This document shows, one piece after another, positions 16,728 through 24,757 of a stretch of DNA of 64,000 nucleotides. This stretch comes from Nocardioides sp. Soil805 (GTDB lineage: Bacteria; Actinomycetota; Actinomycetes; Propionibacteriales; Nocardioidaceae). The position numbers and the translations under genes were made by a program. The notes beneath the pieces are model-generated. The model saw only the letters and a list, made by a program, of their open reading frames with translations, was not told the origin of the DNA and made no database searches. Numbering within the stretch: position 1 is the stretch's first letter; each line of letters starts with the position of its first letter. The stretch covers positions 377,498 through 441,497 of the forward strand of contig NZ_LMSU01000001.1 in the NCBI RefSeq assembly GCF_001429625.1, read 5' to 3'.

Positions 16728-17401
16728 ACGTGTCCGGGGGCCGCGCCGCGGCCGTCCCGGTGCTCGTGCTGCTCGCCCTGGCCGGCTGCACCCCCGGCCC
16801 CGGCCAGGGGCAGGAGGCGCGGGAGCCGGCCGCGGCAGCGTCCGCGTCGCCGGCCCCCGCGTCGGGGTCCACCGCATCCGCGTCCACCGTGCCGGTGACG
16901 CCCGCGCAGCGGGCGACCTCCGCGGTCCGGCCCCAGCGGCCGGTGGCCGTCCGGCTGCCCAGCGGCGTCGTCGTACCCGTCCGGTCCGCGTCGACCACGC
17001 GCAGCGGCCTGCTGGGCGTGCCGGGAGACATCTCGGTGGCGGGATGGTGGGACGGCGGTGCCCGGCTGGGCGACCCCTTCGGCTCCACGCTGGTGGCCGC
17101 CCACGTCGACTCGCGCACGCAGGGCCTCGGACCGTTCGCCGAGCTGCTCACCCTGGCCGGCGGCGAGCGCGTCCGCCTGGACTCGGACGGGCTGACGCAG
17201 ACGTTCGAGGTGCGCTCGCTGCGCCTGGTCCCGCAGGGGCCGCTCACCCGTCGTACAGGTCTCTTCGCGCCCAGCGGGCCGCGGCGGCTCACGATGGTCA
17301 CCTGCGCGCCGCCGTACGTCCGCAGTCGCGGCGGCTACCAGCGGCTGGCGGTGGTCACGGCCGTGCCGGTGTCCGCCGCCACCCGGGGCGCGGGCAGATG
17401 A
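16724..17401 (+). CDS. Class F sortase, lipoprotein-type N-terminus
   Basis: This 225-residue protein has a signal sequence ending in a lipobox (LALAGC). A Ser/Ala/Pro-rich linker leads to a sortase domain. Catalytic residues are His in VAAHVDSRTQG, Cys in TMVTCAPPY and Arg in YVRSRGGYQRLAVV. Class F sortases are actinobacterial transpeptidases with largely unknown substrates. The lipobox suggests anchoring by a lipid rather than a transmembrane helix. It is coupled to both neighbours by 4-nt overlaps. Confidence 0.88.
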   Translation: MNVSGGRAAAVPVLVLLALAGCTPGPGQGQEAREPAAAASASPAPASGSTASASTVPVTPAQRATSAVRPQRPVAVRLPSGVVVPVRSASTTRSGLLGVPGDISVAGWWDGGARLGDPFGSTLVAAHVDSRTQGLGPFAELLTLAGGERVRLDSDGLTQTFEVRSLRLVPQGPLTRRTGLFAPSGPRRLTMVTCAPPYVRSRGGYQRLAVVTAVPVSAATRGAGR

Positions 17402-18093
17402 GCGACGTCGACGGCCTCGGAACCCCGCGCGTCCTCCTCGTGGGCGCCGTGTTCCTCGGCCTGCTGGTCACCACGCTCGTCATGCTCGCGGTCCGCCTGA
17501 CCTCCGGCGACACCCCGGCCCTCACCCTCAGCAGCAAGGCCGCCCGGGCAGCCACGCCCCCGCGACCACTCTCCCCCGACGAGACCTACGTCCGCACCGA
17601 GGTGCTCCCGTCCGGCGACCTCGAGGTCACCCAGTGGATCCAGAGCAGCGTGCTGCTGTTCACCGTCCAGCTCACCGTGCCGTCCGCGACCGGCACCGGC
17701 ACCGTCGGCGTCGAGGACGTGCACGTGACGGTGGACGGAGAGGAGACGACGACCCCTCCCCTCGTCGACGGGCCGAGTCGCACCTACACGTTCCTCGGGA
17801 CCCGCTCGGTCCAGGTCCGCTACCGCTTGACCGGCGCGGTCGAGACCAGCACGTCGGCACCCGGCCGGGGCCTGGTGCGCGTCTCGTCGCTGGACGTCAC
17901 CTACGAGCCCCCATCGGCGCGCGTCACCCGCTCGGTCCTCGCCGCCGAGGTGCTGTCCCTGGCCTGCTCGCCACCGGTGCCGGGGGCCGCGTCCACACCG
18001 TGCGGGACCCAGGACGACGCGACGGCGTGGACCGTCGACCTCACCGGCGAGCGGGCCGACGACCTGGTGCTCGCCCAGGTGACGTTGGAGTGA
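17398..18093 (+). CDS. Membrane-anchored protein of the sortase operon, unknown function
   Basis: This 231-residue protein has a short cytoplasmic start, one transmembrane helix at about 12-32 and a mostly beta extracellular region. That region includes GDLEVTQWIQSSVLLFTVQLTVP and a repeated Y-R-L-T-type strand pattern. Two cysteines near the C-terminus (LACSPP, TPCGTQ) may form a disulfide. I do not recognise a family. Overlap with the sortase gene suggests a role in the same surface-assembly step. Confidence 0.65.
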   Translation: MSDVDGLGTPRVLLVGAVFLGLLVTTLVMLAVRLTSGDTPALTLSSKAARAATPPRPLSPDETYVRTEVLPSGDLEVTQWIQSSVLLFTVQLTVPSATGTGTVGVEDVHVTVDGEETTTPPLVDGPSRTYTFLGTRSVQVRYRLTGAVETSTSAPGRGLVRVSSLDVTYEPPSARVTRSVLAAEVLSLACSPPVPGAASTPCGTQDDATAWTVDLTGERADDLVLAQVTLE

Positions 18094-18097
18094 TCGC

Positions 18098-18619
18098 TCA
18101 GTCCTCGGCGGCCGGGCGGACATAGCGTCCTCGCCGGTGGACCAGGGGCTCCTCGTCGGCGCCGATGACGACCTCGTCGAGCGTGCACACCACCTCCAGC
18201 GACCAGCCGAGGAGCCGTACGTCGGTCACGGTGCAGGCTGCCCACGTGGACGCGTCGACCAGCCGCGGCCCCGCCGGGGTCTGCTCCCACGTGGCGGCCG
18301 CGAAGGTCCCGCCGGGCGCCGGCATCAGGCCGGCGAACTGCTCGGCGAGGTCGCGGTGCTGCCACTCCAGCAGGTGCACGACGACCCTGTCCCCCACCTC
18401 GAGGGACTCCCCAAGGTCCGAGTCGGGGTCGACCAGCCCCACGACGAGGGGTGGCTCCCCGCCGACGACGAGCATGGACGAGACGGTGAGCCCGCAACGC
18501 GTCCGGCCGGAACCGGTGGTCCACAGGCCGACCCGGGCCGAGAGCCGGCCCCGCAGCCGGCGCGCGGCGTCGCGGGAGCCCTCGGGGTCGGCGAACGGGT
18601 GGTCGGAGTGGATGGTCAC
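18098..18619 (-). CDS. Flavin reductase family protein
   Basis: This 173-residue protein has the split-barrel FMN-binding fold of flavin reductase-like proteins, seen in RLSARVGLWTTGSGRTRCGLTVSSMLVVGGEPPLVVGLV (residues about 23-60). It probably binds FMN and reduces it or a small substrate with NAD(P)H. The GTG at 18619 overlaps the stop of the histidine kinase gene by 4 nt. It is therefore the last gene of the plsC-kinase-flavoprotein operon. A redox link to the kinase is speculative. Confidence 0.8.
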   Translation of the reverse strand: MTIHSDHPFADPEGSRDAARRLRGRLSARVGLWTTGSGRTRCGLTVSSMLVVGGEPPLVVGLVDPDSDLGESLEVGDRVVVHLLEWQHRDLAEQFAGLMPAPGGTFAAATWEQTPAGPRLVDASTWAACTVTDVRLLGWSLEVVCTLDEVVIGADEEPLVHRRGRYVRPAAED

Positions 18620-19776
18620 GAGGTCGCCTCCAGCGGCACGGTCAGCTCCCACTCGGTCCCCCACGACCCGGTGTCCAGCCGCGCCGTGCCGCCGAGGTCG
18701 GCGATGCGGCCGCGGATGGACTGGCCCACGCCGAGGCGCCCGGACGCGGCCGCGGTCTCGAGCCGGCCGGCGGGGATGCCCGGACCGTCGTCGCGGACCG
18801 AGACGACCACCTCGCCGGGGACGGCGTCGAGCAGCACCCAGGCGGGGGCGCCGTCGCCGACGTGGACGCGGACGTTGTCCAGGCAGGCCGACACGGCCGC
18901 CACCACCTCGTGCCCGACGTGGGCCGGGACCGGCACCGGGGTCCCCGGGGTGGCGACGTCGACGCGGCCGGCGTGCGCGGTGGCCAGTCGCTCCAGCGCG
19001 CCCGCCAGGTCGACGGTGGAGCCCGGAGCCGTCACCGTGTCCTGCTGCCGGATCAGCGACCGCAGGCTGCGCTCCTGCTCGCCCGCGAGGCGGCCGAGCT
19101 CGGTGAGGTCGCCCCCGGCCTCGCCGGCGCGTCGCTGCACGAGCGAGAGCACCTGGAGCACGCCGTCGTGGACCGCGCGGGCCAGTCGCGTGCGCTCCTC
19201 GGCCGCCGCCGCGGCCCGCTGGGCGGCGTCACGCTCCACGGCCATCTGCTGGAGCGAGGCGCACATGTAGCCCACGATCGGACCGCCGATCATGAGCAGG
19301 AAGACGTTGCCGTAGTTGCCCTGGTCGAGCGGCTGGTCCACCGAGACCCGGATGGCGATGTCAGCCGCGGAGAGGAGCACCGCGGCGGCGAGACCGCCCT
19401 TCCAGTGCCAGTGCACGGCCCACGCGAGCAGCGCGCCGATCACCCAGAAGCCGGGGATGGTGGCGTTGAAGTCCGGCCCCTTCGCCAGCGGGGTCAGCGC
19501 CACCGCCCCCACGGCCACGGCCAGGTCGACGGCCAGGAGCAGCGGCGTACGACGTCGTGCCTCGGCGTAGCCCCACAGGGCGACACCGGTCCACGCGACG
19601 GCCACGACGACCACAGCGGCGCCGAGGGCCGGGTGGTCGAAGTTGTCGCGCCGCCACAGGTTGAGCGCGACCATGTTGATGCTCACCACGACGCGGACGA
19701 GCGCGAGCGCGCGGTGGAGCCGGTCCTCGACCGCGACCGCGGCCCGCTCGTCGACGCCCGGAGCGGTGCCGGTCAG
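18616..19776 (-). CDS. MacS-like sensor histidine kinase, possible CTG start
   Basis: This protein of about 386 residues has five or so N-terminal membrane segments (DUF5931-like sensor) and a NarL-type kinase core. The core has the phospho-acceptor His in RLARAVHDGVLQV, an N-box-like region (CLDNVRVHVG), and VRDDGPGIP plus LGVGQSIRGRI for ATP binding. No ATG, GTG or TTG lies before the family's usual N-terminus. A CTG at 19774-19776 overlaps the PlsC stop as CTGA, like the other coupled pairs here. A GTG at 19689 would remove about 29 residues. Confidence 0.8.
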   Translation of the reverse strand: MTGTAPGVDERAAVAVEDRLHRALALVRVVVSINMVALNLWRRDNFDHPALGAAVVVVAVAWTGVALWGYAEARRRTPLLLAVDLAVAVGAVALTPLAKGPDFNATIPGFWVIGALLAWAVHWHWKGGLAAAVLLSAADIAIRVSVDQPLDQGNYGNVFLLMIGGPIVGYMCASLQQMAVERDAAQRAAAAAEERTRLARAVHDGVLQVLSLVQRRAGEAGGDLTELGRLAGEQERSLRSLIRQQDTVTAPGSTVDLAGALERLATAHAGRVDVATPGTPVPVPAHVGHEVVAAVSACLDNVRVHVGDGAPAWVLLDAVPGEVVVSVRDDGPGIPAGRLETAAASGRLGVGQSIRGRIADLGGTARLDTGSWGTEWELTVPLEATS

Positions 19777-20579
19777 GACGCCTGCTTCTCGGGCGCCTGG
19801 TCCTTGGCGGCCTGGTCCTTGGCGGCCTGGTCCTTGGCGGCCTGGTCCTTGGCGGCCTGGTCCTTGGCGGCCTGGTCCTTGGCGGCCTGGTCCTTGGCCT
19901 GCTCCTTGGAGAGCTCCTTGGCCTTGCTGGCGTACATGTCGACGTACTCCTGCTGGGAGAGCCGCATGATCTCGTACATGATCTCGTCGGTGATCGAGCG
20001 CAGGATGTAGCGGTCGTTCTCCAGGCCCTCGTAGCGCGAGAAGTCGAGCGGCGGCCCGAAGCGCACCACCGGGCGGGTCCACGAGCCGAAGATCTTGCCG
20101 GTCGGCGCCACCACGTCGGTGCCGACGACGGCGCACGGGACGACCGGGGCGCCGGTCTCGAGCGCGAGCCGGGCCACGCCGGTCTTGCCGCGGTAGAGCT
20201 TGCCGTCGTGGGAGCGGGTGCCCTCGGGGTAGATGCCGAAGAGGCCGCCCGCCTCGAGGATCTTCTTCGCGGACTTCATCGCGCCCTCGGCAGCGTTGGC
20301 GCCGGAGCGGTCGATGGGCACCTGGCCGGCCCCGGAGAAGAACTTCTTCTGGAACCAGCCCTTGATGCCGGGGGTGGTGAAGTACTCCGCCTTGGCGACG
20401 AAGGTGACGCGCCGGCTCAGCGTCAGCGGCATGAACAGCCAGTCGGCGTACGAGAGGTGGTTGCTCGCCAGGATGGCGGCCCCCTCCTCGGGGACGTTGG
20501 CGACGCCGTACGCCTTGGGGCGGAAGACCACGCGGAGGATCGGCCCGAGCGCGACCGACTTGAGGAACCAATACAGCAC
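19773..20579 (-). CDS. plsC: 1-acyl-sn-glycerol-3-phosphate acyltransferase (PlsC-like)
   Basis: This 268-residue membrane-associated enzyme makes phosphatidic acid from lysophosphatidate and acyl-CoA or acyl-ACP. It has the HX4D motif in SNHLSYADWLF and the substrate motif IYPEGTRSHDG. The C-terminal tail of about 50 residues is unusual: seven near-identical KDQAA units form a charged, probably helical low-complexity tail. The GTG at 20579 has TAGGCT 6 nt upstream. Its stop overlaps the proposed start of the histidine kinase. Confidence 0.9.
   Translation of the reverse strand: MLYWFLKSVALGPILRVVFRPKAYGVANVPEEGAAILASNHLSYADWLFMPLTLSRRVTFVAKAEYFTTPGIKGWFQKKFFSGAGQVPIDRSGANAAEGAMKSAKKILEAGGLFGIYPEGTRSHDGKLYRGKTGVARLALETGAPVVPCAVVGTDVVAPTGKIFGSWTRPVVRFGPPLDFSRYEGLENDRYILRSITDEIMYEIMRLSQQEYVDMYASKAKELSKEQAKDQAAKDQAAKDQAAKDQAAKDQAAKDQAAKDQAPEKQAS
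19796..19895 (-). repeat. 15-bp tandem repeat in the plsC tail
   Basis: Seven copies of a 15-bp unit (CCTGGTCCTTGGCGG on the plus strand) start at 19796, 19811, 19826, 19841, 19856, 19871 and 19886. Each encodes KDQAA. Copies are almost identical, which suggests recent expansion. Confidence 0.9.
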
Positions 20580-20585
20580 GGGGTG

Positions 20586-20591
20586 AGCCTA
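20586..20591 (-). promoter_or_regulatory. -10 element of plsC
   Basis: The minus strand reads TAGGCT, CACCCC, GTG. The divergent esterase promoter lies within the same 61-nt gap. Confidence 0.6.
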
Positions 20592-20640
20592 GCCCCGAAA
20601 GCGCCTCCTCGGGGGCCCGTACGTGGTGCACACTTCCCCC

Positions 20641-21459
20641 GTGAGGAATCCCCTGAAGCGCGGCGGCGCGGCCGCCCCCGTCGAGCCCGTCGACCCCGAG
20701 GTCACCCGCCCCTTCTCGGCGCCCGCGCGCCCCGAGCTGACCGGCGGTCGTCGCGTCGGCGTGCTGCTCCAGCACGGGTTCACCGGCTCGCCGTACTCGA
20801 TGAAGCCGTGGGGGTCCGCCCTCGCCGAGAGGGGGTACGCCGTGGAGGTGCCGCTGCTGCCCGGGCACGGCACGTCGTGGCAGGACTGCAACACGGTCGG
20901 GTGGCAGGACTGGTACGACGCGGTGTCGCGGACGTTCGCCAGGCTCCGCGCCGAGAACGACGCGGTCGTCGTGGGCGGTCTGTCGATGGGTGGCTCGCTC
21001 GTGCTGCGACTGGCCGCCGACCACCCCGACGAGGTGGCCGGCGTGGTGCTGGTCAACCCGGCCGTCAACACCACCCGCCTCGATGTCAAGGCGCTGCCCG
21101 TCCTCAAGCGGGTCGTGGCGTCGATGCCGGGCATCGCCAACGACATCAAGAAGCCGGGCGTCGAGGAGCTGGGCTACACGCGCACCCCGCTGCGGGCCGC
21201 GGACTCGATGATGCGTGAGGGCTGGAAGCCGCTGCGCTCGGACCTGGCCCGGGTCACCGCCCCGGTGCTGCTCTTCAAGTCGACGGTCGACCACGTCGTC
21301 GACCCGTCGTCGCTGGACATCATCCGCAGCAACGTCTCCTCGCGGGACTTCACCGAGCGGATGCTGACCGAGAGCTACCACGTCGCGACCCTGGACAACG
21401 ACGCGGAGACGATCTTCGCCGAGTCCGCCGACTTCGTGGCCAGGGTGAGCGCCGGCTGA
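20641..21459 (+). CDS. Alpha/beta hydrolase (carboxylesterase-like)
   Basis: This 272-residue hydrolase has the oxyanion HGFTGSP motif, the nucleophile Ser in GGLSMGGSL, an Asp in KSTVDHVVDP and a late His in SYHVATLDND. This pattern matches Est30/monoacylglycerol lipase-type esterases that cleave acyl esters. I prefer the GTG at 20641 (CACACT 6 nt upstream) over an in-frame GTG 18 nt earlier. It is divergent from plsC, so a lipid substrate is plausible but unproven. Confidence 0.85.
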   Translation: MRNPLKRGGAAAPVEPVDPEVTRPFSAPARPELTGGRRVGVLLQHGFTGSPYSMKPWGSALAERGYAVEVPLLPGHGTSWQDCNTVGWQDWYDAVSRTFARLRAENDAVVVGGLSMGGSLVLRLAADHPDEVAGVVLVNPAVNTTRLDVKALPVLKRVVASMPGIANDIKKPGVEELGYTRTPLRAADSMMREGWKPLRSDLARVTAPVLLFKSTVDHVVDPSSLDIIRSNVSSRDFTERMLTESYHVATLDNDAETIFAESADFVARVSAG

Positions 21460-21503
21460 CGAGGTCACCTTCGTCGACCCGCTCGCCACGACCGGGAGCG
21501 GGC

Positions 21504-21509
21504 TACGGT
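21504..21509 (+). promoter_or_regulatory. -10 element for the gene at 21516
   Basis: TACGGT lies 6 nt before the preferred GTG. Confidence 0.55.
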
Positions 21510-21515
21510 GTGTGC

Positions 21516-21944
21516 GTGAGCGGACGGGGCGACGACGAGCGGCGGACGCGCGAGGACGCGGCCTGGCGCGAGATCGTCGACAACTACGGCGAGCGTCCCG
21601 AGGTGGACGACGCCCCCGCACCCGAGCCGCGGGTCGTCGCGCCGGAGCCCGAGCCTGATCCCGAGCCGGTGGCCGAGGTGGCGGTCGTGCGTCCCGCCGC
21701 CGAGGAGCGCTACGTCCCACCCCCGCCCCCTCCGATCCCCCGCCCGGCGCCCCCGCGGGCCATCGCCTGGGCCGGGCTCTTCGGGGTCCCGGTGATCCTG
21801 CTCGTGTGCCTCATGGCGACCCTCGACCTGCCGACGCTCATCGACTACCTGCTGCTCGGGTGGTTCGTCGGCGGCTTCGTCTACCTCGTCGCGACGATGT
21901 CGCGCGAGCCGCGCGAGCCCTGGGACGACGGCTCCCGCATCTGA
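21516..21944 (+). CDS. Small membrane protein with acidic N-terminal region
   Basis: This 142-residue protein begins with a conserved-looking DAAWREIVDNYGERPEVDD stretch. A Glu/Pro-rich linker follows, then a polyproline segment and two transmembrane helices at about 85-125. I know no function. The GTG at 21516 is preferred over one at 21510 because of the spacing to the -10 element. The next gene starts 30 nt downstream with its own -10 element. Confidence 0.7.
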   Translation: MSGRGDDERRTREDAAWREIVDNYGERPEVDDAPAPEPRVVAPEPEPDPEPVAEVAVVRPAAEERYVPPPPPPIPRPAPPRAIAWAGLFGVPVILLVCLMATLDLPTLIDYLLLGWFVGGFVYLVATMSREPREPWDDGSRI

Positions 21945-21960
21945 CCGGACCCGCGGGCGC

Positions 21961-21966
21961 TATCGT
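21961..21966 (+). promoter_or_regulatory. -10 element for the gene at 21974
   Basis: TATCGT lies 7 nt before the GTG. Confidence 0.55.
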
Positions 21967-21973
21967 CGGCCGC

Positions 21974-23200
21974 GTGAGTGTGAGCGAGAACGTCGAAGTC
22001 ACCGGCCACCTGATGGACAGCGGCATCCTGTCGCGCGTCCTCGACGACATCCGCCAGTACGGCGGCGACTGGGTCATCAAGGACATCGACCTGGGGCACG
22101 AGCAGACCGACACCAGCCACGCCACGATCACCGTCACGGCCGACGACGACGAGGCGCTCCAGCGGCTGCTCATGCGGCTGCAGACCCATGCCGTCAACCA
22201 GACGGACCCCGGCGAGGCGAGCACCGCCGAGGCCGACATGGACGGCGTCTTCCCCGACGGCTTCTACTCCACGACGAACCTGCCCACGCGGGTGCGCCTC
22301 GAGGGCCGCTGGTACGACGTCGAGAACCCCGAGATGGACTGCGGCCTCGTCGTGGAGGGCGAGCGCATCCACACCCTCCCGATGTCCGACGTGAAGGTCG
22401 GCATGCAGGTCGTCACCGGCGCCTCCGGCATCCGGGTCACCGCTCCCGTGGTGGACAAGGCGAGCGACGCGTTCGGCTTCATGGAGTCCGACGTGTCCTC
22501 GGAGAAGCCGCAGGCCGTGCTGGTGCGCCAGGTCGCCGACGGCATGCGCGAGGCCAAGGCCGAGGGCAAGAAGGTGCTGTGGGTCGGGGGCCCCGGCGTC
22601 GTGCACACTGGTGCCGCCCCCGCGATGGTGGCGATGGTCGACGCGGGCTTCGTGGACGTGCTCTTCGCCGGCAACGCGCTGGCCACCCACGACATCGAGT
22701 CCTCGCTGTACGGCACCAGCCTCGGCGTCGACCTGGCCAAGGGCCAGGGGGTCGAGCACGGGCACGAGCACCACATCCGGGCGCTCAACACGATCCGGAA
22801 GGCCGGGTCCATCAAGGCGGCCGTCGACTCCGGCGTGCTGACCGGCGGGATCATGCACGCGATGGTGAAGCACGACAAGAAGTTCGTCCTCGTCGGCTCG
22901 GTCCGCGACGACGGCCCCCTGCCCGACGTCCACACCGACGTCATCGTCGGTCAGCGCGCGATGCGCGCCGAGCTCGAGGACGTCGGCTTCTGCCTGATGG
23001 TGGCGACCATGCTGCACTCGGTGGCGACCGGCAACATCCTGCCCGCGTCGATCCCGCTGGTGTGCGTGGACATCAACCCGGCGACGGTGACCAAGCTCGC
23101 CGACCGCGGGTCGAGCCACGCCAAGGGCATCGTCACCGACGTCGGCCTCTTCCTCGAGCAGCTGGCGGGCGAGCTGGTCCCGGACTACCGCCGCGCCTGA
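21974..23200 (+). CDS. Ornithine cyclodeaminase-like protein, TIGR00300/LOR-SDH type
   Basis: This 408-residue protein carries the LOR/SDH conserved region (VEVTGHLMDSGILSRVLDDI at about 8-27) and the TIGR00300-type NAD-binding part (GKKVLWVGGPGVVHTGAAPAMVAMVDAGFVDVLFAGNALATHDIE). In cyanobacteria this module is the C-terminal half of the ArgZ/AgrE arginine-catabolic enzyme, which converts ornithine to proline and ammonia. Here it stands alone. It probably acts in the cytosol in arginine/ornithine turnover. The last 16 nt overlap the convergent ROK gene. Confidence 0.75.
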   Translation: MSVSENVEVTGHLMDSGILSRVLDDIRQYGGDWVIKDIDLGHEQTDTSHATITVTADDDEALQRLLMRLQTHAVNQTDPGEASTAEADMDGVFPDGFYSTTNLPTRVRLEGRWYDVENPEMDCGLVVEGERIHTLPMSDVKVGMQVVTGASGIRVTAPVVDKASDAFGFMESDVSSEKPQAVLVRQVADGMREAKAEGKKVLWVGGPGVVHTGAAPAMVAMVDAGFVDVLFAGNALATHDIESSLYGTSLGVDLAKGQGVEHGHEHHIRALNTIRKAGSIKAAVDSGVLTGGIMHAMVKHDKKFVLVGSVRDDGPLPDVHTDVIVGQRAMRAELEDVGFCLMVATMLHSVATGNILPASIPLVCVDINPATVTKLADRGSSHAKGIVTDVGLFLEQLAGELVPDYRRA

Positions 23201-24156
23201 GCCTGGCGGCGGGCCAGCTCGGCGGCCCCCACCAGGCCGGCCTCGGGGCCCAGCTGCGCCGCGACCAGTGGCGGGACCGTGCGGTGCGCCGCGCCCACCA
23301 GCGAGCGCACCAGCGCGGTGCGGGCCGGCTCGAGCAGCCGGTCCCCCGCGGCCGAGACGCCACCGCCGATGACGACCACCTCGGGGTCGAACGCCGCGAC
23401 GAGGTTGGCGACGCCGACACCGAGCCAGTCCCCGACGCTGGCGAAGGCCTGGCGGGCCACCAGGTCGCCGTCCTCGGCGGCCGCGGTGACCATCGGACCG
23501 GTCACCAGCTCGGGATTGCCACCGGTCGCCTCCTCCAGCACGCTCGGCTGCTCCCCCATCCTGGCGCGGGCGAAGCGGACCAGCGCGTTGCCGGAGGAGT
23601 ACTGCTCCCAGCAGCCCCGCCCGCCGCACTCGCACGCCTGGCCGCCCGGGACGACCTGCATGTGGCCGAACTCGCCCGCCATGCCGTTGGCGCCGCGCAC
23701 CAGGTGGTCGTCGATGATGATGCCGCCGCCGATGCCTGTCCCCAGGGTGACGACGATGGCCGACCGCGCACCCCGCGCCGCGCCGTACGTCCACTCCGCG
23801 ACGGCGGCGCCGTTGGCGTCGTTGTCCAGGGTGACCGGAACGCCCCAGCGGTCCGCCAGCCTGTCCCGCACCGCGTCGCCCTGCCACGGGAGGTGCGGGG
23901 CGAACATGACGCGACCACCCGACGCGTCGACGAACCCGGCGGCGGCCACGCCCACGCCCGCGATCGGCGAGCCGCCGGCCACCTCGAGCACGGCCTGCAC
24001 GAGGGCGTCCTCGACCCGCACCGTGTCGACCCGGCGACCGGGAGTGGCCCGGCGTGCCGTGCGGACGACGCGTCCGTGCTCGTCGACCACCCCGGCGAGC
24101 ACCTTGGTGCCCCCGACGTCGACGCCGATCCAGACCCGTTCCATCGCGGTTGTCAC
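23185..24156 (-). CDS. ROK family sugar kinase (glucokinase-like)
   Basis: This 323-residue kinase has the ATP-binding DVGGTKVLAGVV at the N-terminus, DNDANGAA, the GTGIGGGIIID loop and the ROK zinc motif CECGGRGCWE. It likely phosphorylates glucose or a related hexose. The GTG at 24156 has CAGGAT 7 nt upstream; an in-frame ATG lies 12 nt later. A second ROK protein (25970-26920) is transcribed the same way on the other side of the TadE/TadG pair. Confidence 0.88.
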   Translation of the reverse strand: MTTAMERVWIGVDVGGTKVLAGVVDEHGRVVRTARRATPGRRVDTVRVEDALVQAVLEVAGGSPIAGVGVAAAGFVDASGGRVMFAPHLPWQGDAVRDRLADRWGVPVTLDNDANGAAVAEWTYGAARGARSAIVVTLGTGIGGGIIIDDHLVRGANGMAGEFGHMQVVPGGQACECGGRGCWEQYSSGNALVRFARARMGEQPSVLEEATGGNPELVTGPMVTAAAEDGDLVARQAFASVGDWLGVGVANLVAAFDPEVVVIGGGVSAAGDRLLEPARTALVRSLVGAAHRTVPPLVAAQLGPEAGLVGAAELARRQAQARR

Positions 24157-24210
24157 GGCCCCGATCCTGTCGCATGCGGCGATGTCCAGACCGCCGGGAC
24201 CGCGGGCATG

Positions 24211-24254
24211 GCCCGAAGTGACTACTGCGGGTGGTCACCCGGGTCATTTCGGGT
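24211..24254. promoter_or_regulatory. Inverted pair of the tad-regulon motif before tadE
   Basis: GCCCGAAGTGACTACTG (24211-24227) is a reverse-oriented match to the motif GACTAGTCANNTCGGGT. A forward match with the core GTCATTTCGGGT occupies 24238-24254. A TACTCT -10-like hexamer follows at 24286-24291. Confidence 0.6.
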
Positions 24255-24331
24255 CGCATGCCTGCCGGGTGCGCCCGGCGCTCCCTACTCTCGATCTGAT
24301 ATCCGCCGGACATGGTGATCGAGGGGTCGGA

Positions 24332-24757
24332 ATGCGCACAGTGCTCTCACGTCGGAGACGTGGTGAACGCGGGGCCGCGGCGCTCGAGTTCGCGCTGGTC
24401 GTGATCCCGCTCCTGATGATCCTCGGCGGCATCGTCAACTTCGGGATGGCGTTCTCGCAGAAGCTCGCCCTCGACAACGCCGTGCGCCAGGCGGCGCGAG
24501 CCGCCGTGGTCGACACGGGAACCACTCCGACGACCGAGGCCACGTCGTCCTTCAACGACTCTGCGATCGCGCGACAGGGCGAGGTCGTGTCCATCTCGTT
24601 CTCGGGCCGCAACACCTGCGAGGGCAGCGCCTTCGGCGACCGGATCACGGTCGTCGGCACCTTCAAGTCCAAGTTCATCTTCCCGTGGATGCTGCCGGGA
24701 GTCCCGAGGACGATGACGTGGACCAGCCGGGGGGAGTTCCAGTGCGAGTACTCATGA
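24332..24757 (+). CDS. tadE: TadE-like pseudopilin
   Basis: This 141-residue protein has an N-terminal RRGERGAAALEFALVVIPLLMILGG segment, the TadE-like domain: a processing site with Glu at +5 followed by one hydrophobic helix. TadE proteins are minor pseudopilins of Flp/Tad pili, cleaved by a TadV-type peptidase. GAGGGG precedes the ATG by about 6 nt. It overlaps tadG by 4 nt. It lies 7 kb from the main tad locus but carries the same promoter motif. Confidence 0.85.
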   Translation: MRTVLSRRRRGERGAAALEFALVVIPLLMILGGIVNFGMAFSQKLALDNAVRQAARAAVVDTGTTPTTEATSSFNDSAIARQGEVVSISFSGRNTCEGSAFGDRITVVGTFKSKFIFPWMLPGVPRTMTWTSRGEFQCEYS

